Assembly (NCBI GenBank): GCA_017553625.1
Contig: JAFZKP010000050.1
Location: forward strand, 50,054-114,053
Direction: 5' to 3'
From: Bacteroidales bacterium
GTDB taxonomy: Bacteria > Bacteroidota > Bacteroidia > Bacteroidales > F082
DNA: 64,000 nt
Part shown: positions 59,230 through 64,000 of the stretch, piece after piece
Layout: the number at the start of each line of letters is the position of its first letter
How positions within the stretch are numbered: position 1 is the stretch's first letter
Translations under genes and position numbers: made by a program
Notes under the pieces: generated by a model
Told to the model about the DNA's origin: nothing
Seen by the model: the letters and a program-made list of their open reading frames with translations, nothing else
The model's database searches: none

Positions 59230-60585
59230 ATGTCAAATCAAGCGAAATATGATTCTTTGAGGGAAAAATTTGAGTTTTTCTGTTATGATGGATTCCATTA
59301 TTCGGTGGAAAACGGGAATTTTATTGCAAAATTTGACTTTGTCGTAAATGATATTGAATTTCACCCTTGTTTTGAAATCCCTTCGCGTTCATTTTATAAA
59401 TGGAATGAAATCCCGAAGCCGTTGCTTGATAATCTCGTATTCCACATCGGAATGATAGAATTGATAAGCTATTGGAAAATCACATGTCCTAAGAAGGTGA
59501 TTGTCAAGCCTTTTGCTTTGGATGATGAACAGATTAGATGGTGGAAGAAGCTGTATTTCAACGGCATGGGCGAGTTTTTCTATGTCAATGGAATTACGTC
59601 GAATATCAACGATTTCATGACTGTTGAGTGCGCGAACGACGCTCGTCATTCCGAGCGAAGCGAGGAATCTCGTTTTCTTACCGAAAAAACATTGATTCCT
59701 GTCGGCGGCGGCAAGGATTCCGTTGTCACTCTTGAACTTTTGAAGAACCGGATTCCAGCCATCCCGTTGATTGTCAATCCGAGAGGTGCGACAAGAGAAT
59801 GTGTCGCAGCTGCGGGATATGAAGAGAATCAGGTTGCGGTGGTGAAACGCACTCTCGACCCGACGATGCTGAAAATGAACGCTGAAGGTTATCTCAACGG
59901 CCACACTCCGTTCTCTGCGCTGCTGGCATTTTACACAATTCTGATAGGATTCGCGACGAAATCGAAATACATCGCGTTGTCTAACGAGTCGTCGGCAAAC
60001 GAGCCAACGGTCCCTGATACCGAGATAAACCATCAGTATAGCAAGTCGGTGGCGTTTGAAAACGATTTCAGACATTACGTGTCAAGATATATTGACACTG
60101 ATATTCAATACTTTAGCTTTTTGAGACCTTTGAATGAGCTTCAAATCGCGAAGCTTTTCAGTCGCGCCAAAGCCTACAAAAAAGTGTTCAAGAGCTGCAA
60201 CGCCGGTTCAAAAACCGATTCTTGGTGCGGAAAATGCCCGAAATGCCTCTTCACGTGGATGGCGCTGTCGCCTTTTGTTTCAAGAGCTGAACTGACAGAC
60301 ATTTTTGGCAAAGACTTGTTGAAAGACAACAACTTGCGCCAGATTCTCGACCAACTTGACGGCTTCGTTGACGTCAAGCCGTTTGAATGCGTCGGAACGG
60401 TGGGCGAGGTGCGCGCATGCGTCAACAACATCTTGCAGACAGATGAAGATTTGAAGGGAACAATTCTCGAAAACATTGAAAAGACTGGTGATTTGACGGT
60501 ATCAGACTATATCTCGCAGTTCGATGATGGCAACAACCTGCCGGAATTGTTCAAAAACATCTTGAAGGAGGGGCTGAATGGTTAA
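59230..60585 (+). CDS. murL: Probable UDP-MurNAc-L-Ala-L-Glu epimerase (MurL-like)
   Basis: A 451-residue protein. A PP-loop-like ATP site G159GGKDS164 (IPVGGGKDSVVTLELL) and a cysteine motif SWCGKCPKCLFTWMAL are visible. MurL uses ATP, releasing AMP and PPi, to invert L-Glu to D-Glu on the sugar-peptide; the PP-loop chemistry fits. The gene overlaps a MurD-type ligase by eight bases, the same pairing as murL-murD2 in Xanthomonas. Residues 138-150 (ARHSERSEESRFL) come from a repeat inserted in frame nine residues before the loop. I identify MurL from pattern and context; other PP-loop enzymes are not excluded. Confidence 0.72.
   Translation: MSNQAKYDSLREKFEFFCYDGFHYSVENGNFIAKFDFVVNDIEFHPCFEIPSRSFYKWNEIPKPLLDNLVFHIGMIELISYWKITCPKKVIVKPFALDDEQIRWWKKLYFNGMGEFFYVNGITSNINDFMTVECANDARHSERSEESRFLTEKTLIPVGGGKDSVVTLELLKNRIPAIPLIVNPRGATRECVAAAGYEENQVAVVKRTLDPTMLKMNAEGYLNGHTPFSALLAFYTILIGFATKSKYIALSNESSANEPTVPDTEINHQYSKSVAFENDFRHYVSRYIDTDIQYFSFLRPLNELQIAKLFSRAKAYKKVFKSCNAGSKTDSWCGKCPKCLFTWMALSPFVSRAELTDIFGKDLLKDNNLRQILDQLDGFVDVKPFECVGTVGEVRACVNNILQTDEDLKGTILENIEKTGDLTVSDYISQFDDGNNLPELFKNILKEGLNG
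59645..59672 (+). repeat. GTCATTCC..GAGGAAT repeat inside the murL-like gene
   Basis: GTCATTCCGAGCGAAGCGAGG followed by AATCTCG, an imperfect hairpin, read in frame to give RHSERSEESR. Relatives lie at 23621 and 26988. Confidence 0.85.
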
Positions 60586-61870
60586 AATCAACACCATATT
60601 CAAACGTCTTCGTGGCAAACGCATCCTGATTTTGGGTTTCGGACGCGAAGGACGCTCGTCGCTGGCGTTTATACAGAAATTACTGCCTCACGCTGATGTT
60701 GGCGTCGCCGATAAAAATGAGTCGACCTTTAAAGACCTGTACGCCACGAATATGACAAATCCGATTGCCACTTATTCCGGCGAGAATTATTTCGATGCCA
60801 TCAACAACTACGATATCGTTATTAAAACTCCTGGTATCTCGTTGAAAGACAGGGATGTAGACCTTTCAAAGATTACTTCGCAGACGGATTTGTTTCTTGA
60901 AGAGTTTCATAATCAGATAATCGGCGTGACCGGAACCAAGGGCAAAAGCACCACGTCAACGCTGATTTATCATCTTCTGAAAGAGTCAGGGAGAGACGCC
61001 ATTTTAGCTGGAAATATTGGACTTCCCGTTTTTGACATCATTGAAGACATCAATGAGAAATCGATAATCGTGTTTGAGCTGTCGGCGCATCAGCTGCAGT
61101 TCATCCATCGCAGCCCTCACATCGGAATCCTGCTTAACGTTTTTGAAGAGCATCTCGATCATTTTGGTACTTTTGATGCATATCGCAATGCTAAGATGAA
61201 CATTATCAGGTACATGGGTGAAAAAGACTGGGCTGTCACCATCGACGAGTTTAGCTATTTCGCCTCCGAGATGATGATTCACACCATAAACTATCAGTAT
61301 TATGATTTTGATGTCGATTGGGATAGGATTCCGCTGAAAGGTGAGCATAACAAATTGAATATCAAGGCGGCTTTGTGCTCGATTCAGGCTTTCGGCGTGC
61401 CAGTTGATGAGGTTTTGCCTTATTTGAAAACTTTCAAGCCGTTGGAGCATCGTCAGGAGCTTGTCGGCACATTCCGTGGCGTGACGTTTTACAATGATAG
61501 TATTTCCACTATCCCGCAGGCGGCGGTAGCGGCCTTGCAGACCATTAAAAATGTGCGGTTTTTGCTTCTCGGCGGCTACGACAGGGAGATTGACTACACT
61601 CCACTTGTCGATTATCTTTTAAAAAACCCCGTTGCTCATATTTTGTTTACCGGCAAGGCAGGGGAACGAATGCTTTCTATGCTTGAAGCCAATGATTATC
61701 AAGGAGATGTGAATAGATATAAAGACCTCGCCGAAGCCTTTGAGATAATCAGGAAGAAAGCAAAAACGGGTGACACATGCCTGCTGTCTCCAGCGGCTGC
61801 CAGTTATGACCAATACAAGAATTTTGAGGAACGCGGTCGCGTTTTCAAAGAGTTCGCAAGGCTTTTTTAA
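60578..61870 (+). CDS. murD2: MurD-type ligase, probably MurD2 (uses L-Glu)
   Basis: A 430-residue Mur ligase. The N-terminal Rossmann part has LILGFGREGRSSLAF; the ATP loop is GVTGTKGKSTT (116-126). FELSAHQLQ, LNVFEEHLDHFGT and NDSISTIPQAAVAAL follow. MurD ligases normally add D-Glu to UDP-MurNAc-L-Ala. The overlap with a MurL-like gene suggests the MurD2 subtype, which adds L-Glu that MurL then inverts. Motif reading alone does not separate MurD2 from MurD. The 3' end overlaps the convergent lipoprotein gene by 26 bases. Confidence 0.85.
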   Translation: MVKINTIFKRLRGKRILILGFGREGRSSLAFIQKLLPHADVGVADKNESTFKDLYATNMTNPIATYSGENYFDAINNYDIVIKTPGISLKDRDVDLSKITSQTDLFLEEFHNQIIGVTGTKGKSTTSTLIYHLLKESGRDAILAGNIGLPVFDIIEDINEKSIIVFELSAHQLQFIHRSPHIGILLNVFEEHLDHFGTFDAYRNAKMNIIRYMGEKDWAVTIDEFSYFASEMMIHTINYQYYDFDVDWDRIPLKGEHNKLNIKAALCSIQAFGVPVDEVLPYLKTFKPLEHRQELVGTFRGVTFYNDSISTIPQAAVAALQTIKNVRFLLLGGYDREIDYTPLVDYLLKNPVAHILFTGKAGERMLSMLEANDYQGDVNRYKDLAEAFEIIRKKAKTGDTCLLSPAAASYDQYKNFEERGRVFKEFARLF

Positions 61871-62585
61871 TAGGCTTGGCGTTTTCTTCGTCAAGTTTTG
61901 CGTAGAAAAGGAATGTCTCTTGCCACTCGTTGCCAGACGGATACCTGCCGCAGATGATGTTCATGTCCGAGTTATGTCTGTAAATCAACGCGTCAGTGGA
62001 GTCGGAGATGTTTGGATTGTAAACCTTGATGGTATCGGTGAGAATGAAATTGTTGTTGAGGTAGTTATTCAAGAGATTGTCAAGGTTTTTCCTGATATAG
62101 ACGTCTGCCTCGACGTATCTGCCGCTTTCGAAGAAAAAGTCCATCTCGCCGCAAGCGTATGAATAGCCCTCGTTGCCGCTGTAAACATAAACCAAGTAGC
62201 CTTCGGCGTTATAACCAGCGTTGTAAGGTGTGCCGAACTGTGATTTTATCTCTTTTGGCGAGCATCCGAAATCCAATGACGGCTCTTTGAACAGGTCCAC
62301 ATTGACGTCTACGGTCTTGTTTTCATAGCTGTTGCTGAGCGTTATCTTGGCTTGCCCGACGTTTTTTCCGTAGATTGTTCCCGCGTTAAGAATGCTTACG
62401 ACATTGTTGTTTGAGGAAGAGTATGCTATATCATATTCCGATGTGGCATTGACCTGACGAGTCTCCCTGAGGACTATTGACAAAGGGTCTGAATCATTGT
62501 AATTCAATGATTTGGATTTGTCTTTCTTGCAGCCTGACATGGTGATTATCAATGTCATCATTATAAAAATGAATGTCTTTCTCAT
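61845..62585 (-). CDS. Unrecognised lipoprotein, possible Ig-like fold
   Basis: A 246-residue protein with a lipobox (ITMSGC, C19). Residues about 35-100 resemble a bacterial Ig-like (BIG2) domain (YDIAYSSSNNNVVSI, then GTIYGKNVGQAKITLS). The C-terminal part is unknown. It has its own -7 element (62605-62612, minus strand) and converges on murD2. Function unknown; surface or periplasmic placement is likely. Confidence 0.6.
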   Translation of the reverse strand: MRKTFIFIMMTLIITMSGCKKDKSKSLNYNDSDPLSIVLRETRQVNATSEYDIAYSSSNNNVVSILNAGTIYGKNVGQAKITLSNSYENKTVDVNVDLFKEPSLDFGCSPKEIKSQFGTPYNAGYNAEGYLVYVYSGNEGYSYACGEMDFFFESGRYVEADVYIRKNLDNLLNNYLNNNFILTDTIKVYNPNISDSTDALIYRHNSDMNIICGRYPSGNEWQETFLFYAKLDEENAKPIKKALRTL

Positions 62586-62604
62586 AGTTTTAAAATTTAT
62601 GATG

Positions 62605-62612
62605 CAAAAATA
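62605..62612 (-). promoter_or_regulatory. -7 element of the lipoprotein gene
   Basis: TATTTTTG on the minus strand, 20 bases before the ATG at 62585. Confidence 0.45.
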
Positions 62613-62645
62613 TAAAATTCTTTCGGATTTTTCAATAAAAAAATA

Positions 62646-62653
62646 TAAATTTG
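62646..62653 (+). promoter_or_regulatory. -7 element of gcvP
   Basis: TAAATTTG, 39 bases before the gcvP ATG. No glycine riboswitch is seen in the short leader. Confidence 0.45.
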
Positions 62654-62691
62654 CACGTTTTGAAATTAATAACTAATCAAAATATAACTGT

Positions 62692-64000
62692 ATGATTAAC
62701 AATAACTTCATTAAACGTCACAATGGCCCGACAGAAGCAGATGTTGAGAAAATGCTTCAAGTCATTGGCGTGAAATCGACCGAACAGCTCGTCGATGAGA
62801 TTATTTCTCCGGATATTCGTCTGAAAGAAGACCTGAAAATCGGTCGCGGAATGAACGAATACGAATGTATCAGCCATCTCAAGGCTCTCGGCGCAAAGAA
62901 TAAACAGTTCCGCAGCTACATCGGAATGGGTTACTACAACGTGATTACTCCTGGCGTCATCACACGTAACATCCTTGAAAATCCAGGTTGGTACACATCA
63001 TATACTCCTTATCAGGCTGAGGTTTCACAGGGTCGTCTCGAGGCTTTGCTCAACTTCCAGACTGTTATCAGCGACATGACAGCAATGCCTTTGGCAAACG
63101 CTTCGTTGCTCGACGAGGCTACAGCAGCAGCTGAGACAATGCTCATGTTCTATCACGAGCGTACACGTGCTCAGGTGAAAGCCGATGTCAAGAAGATTTT
63201 TGTGGCTAACGACATGTTCCCGCAGACTATTGAAGTCATCAAGACAAGAGCTCATTTCCTTGGAATTGAAGTCGTTGTTGACGATATCAAGAACTTCAGC
63301 GCAGGTGAGGAATACTTTGGCGTCATCGTCCAGAATCCTAACCAGTTCGGTGAAGTCATCGACTACCGCGAATCAGTGAAGGTATGGAAAGAAAAAGGCA
63401 TGCAGGTTGGCGTCGCAGCCGACTTGATGAGCCTTGCTCTCATCACACCTCCAGGTGAGTGGGGTGCTGACGTGGTGTTTGGCAGCAACCAGCGTTTCGG
63501 TCTCCCGATGGGCTTCGGCGGTCCACACGCAGGCTACTTCGCAACAACAGAAGCTTACAAACGTTCGATGCCAGGTCGTATCATCGGTATCTCAAAAGAC
63601 GCCCTCGGCAATCCTGCATATCGTCTCGCACTGCAGACACGTGAGCAGCATATCAAACGAGAAAAAGCAACTTCAAACATCTGCACAGCTCAGGCCTTAT
63701 TAGCCATCATGTCAGGATTCTACGCAATCTATCACGGACAGGATGGAATAAAGGAAATCGCACATCATATCAACTGCCTCGCCGGAAAACTCGCAAAAGA
63801 GTTGGAGAAATACGGCGTGAAACAGCTTAACAAATACTTCTTCGACACATTGTTGTTCGAACTTCCGGAAGGCGCTTGCACATGCAAAGTGAAGGAAGCC
63901 GCTGAGAAACACTGCATGAACTTCCGTATCATCGACAAGCAGCACTTCGGCATCAGCATCGATGAGACAACATGCCGCGAAGACCTCGACGAAATCGGAA
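62692..64000 (+). CDS. gcvP: Glycine dehydrogenase (P protein of glycine cleavage), N-terminal part
   Basis: The frame is open from the ATG at 62692 to the window end (436 residues; the full protein should be near 950). N-terminal motifs are clear: FIKRHNGPTEADVEKML, YTPYQAEVSQGRLEALLNF, MPLANASLLDEATAAAE and GLPMGFGGPHAGYFAT. The P protein decarboxylates glycine with PLP and loads the aminomethyl group on the H protein. The PLP lysine lies in the missing half. GcvT and GcvH are not adjacent upstream; the neighbours are unrelated. Confidence 0.94.
   Translation, partial: MINNNFIKRHNGPTEADVEKMLQVIGVKSTEQLVDEIISPDIRLKEDLKIGRGMNEYECISHLKALGAKNKQFRSYIGMGYYNVITPGVITRNILENPGWYTSYTPYQAEVSQGRLEALLNFQTVISDMTAMPLANASLLDEATAAAETMLMFYHERTRAQVKADVKKIFVANDMFPQTIEVIKTRAHFLGIEVVVDDIKNFSAGEEYFGVIVQNPNQFGEVIDYRESVKVWKEKGMQVGVAADLMSLALITPPGEWGADVVFGSNQRFGLPMGFGGPHAGYFATTEAYKRSMPGRIIGISKDALGNPAYRLALQTREQHIKREKATSNICTAQALLAIMSGFYAIYHGQDGIKEIAHHINCLAGKLAKELEKYGVKQLNKYFFDTLLFELPEGACTCKVKEAAEKHCMNFRIIDKQHFGISIDETTCREDLDEIG

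Overview
The window looks like chromosomal DNA of an uncultured anaerobic Bacteroidales bacterium. Evidence: promoters of the Bacteroidetes type (TTTG, about 19 bases, TAnnTTTG) and no clear Shine-Dalgarno sites; type IX secretion (T9SS) C-terminal tails with a YPNP core on five secreted proteins; the T9SS regulator PorX; a frd/sdhCAB operon; a fused NfnAB-type oxidoreductase; a BtuB-BtuG pair under a cobalamin riboswitch; and a fused glycogen synthase/phosphorylase. The end of an [FeFe] hydrogenase plus a NuoE-like subunit points to fermentative hydrogen metabolism. No tRNA, rRNA, CRISPR array or insertion sequence was recognised.

Layout. 1-0.8 kb: end of a hydrogenase operon. 0.9-8.2 kb: an accessory stretch with a Fic protein, a DUF1016 nuclease, a structured RNA with two mutually exclusive folds in front of a small XRE regulator, a four-gene membrane cassette (SPFH-SHOCT, zinc-ribbon/TPR and two membrane proteins) and an ORF6N protein. 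8.2-20.5 kb: a secreted-protein region: OsmC, a C10 cysteine protease, an ECF sigma/anti-sigma-like/lipoprotein operon that shares a mirror-image promoter with a divergent operon of an Omp28-like protein and two tandem subtilases, then a cleaved-adhesin protein. 20.6-31.6 kb: NfnAB, a MORN-like protein, vitamin B12 uptake, fumarate reductase/succinate dehydrogenase and a glycosyltransferase. 31.7-39 kb: purD, a membrane protein, rnhB, porX, tsaE, aroB, aroA. 39-42 kb: a LutA-like protein and an M3 peptidase. 42-51 kb: an alpha-glucan (glycogen) cluster. 51-62.6 kb: a small esterase, an exonuclease, a MATE transporter, a HEAT-repeat protein, a TlpA-like protein, a GH3/serine hydrolase fusion, a probable murL-murD2 pair and a lipoprotein. 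62.7 kb to the end: start of gcvP.

The most unusual signals are not genes. (1) A family of short palindromes, GTAGAGACG-core-CGTCTC(TAC), with at least 17 copies, is scattered through the window. Many lie inside reading frames, six or seven of them in aroA, and some supply the stop codon. (2) Four arrays of an 8-base unit (AACTGAYT or its complement) lie between genes and overlap stop codons. (3) The ECF promoter region is a near-perfect mirror with 19-base arms. (4) The RNA at about 3.6-3.78 kb has an attenuator-like competition between a long rod and a terminator. (5) The murL-murD2 pair suggests an alternative route to D-glutamate in peptidoglycan, and its epimerase gene carries a second kind of repeat just before its PP-loop.

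All functions come from reading the sequence and from family knowledge; no database search was run.
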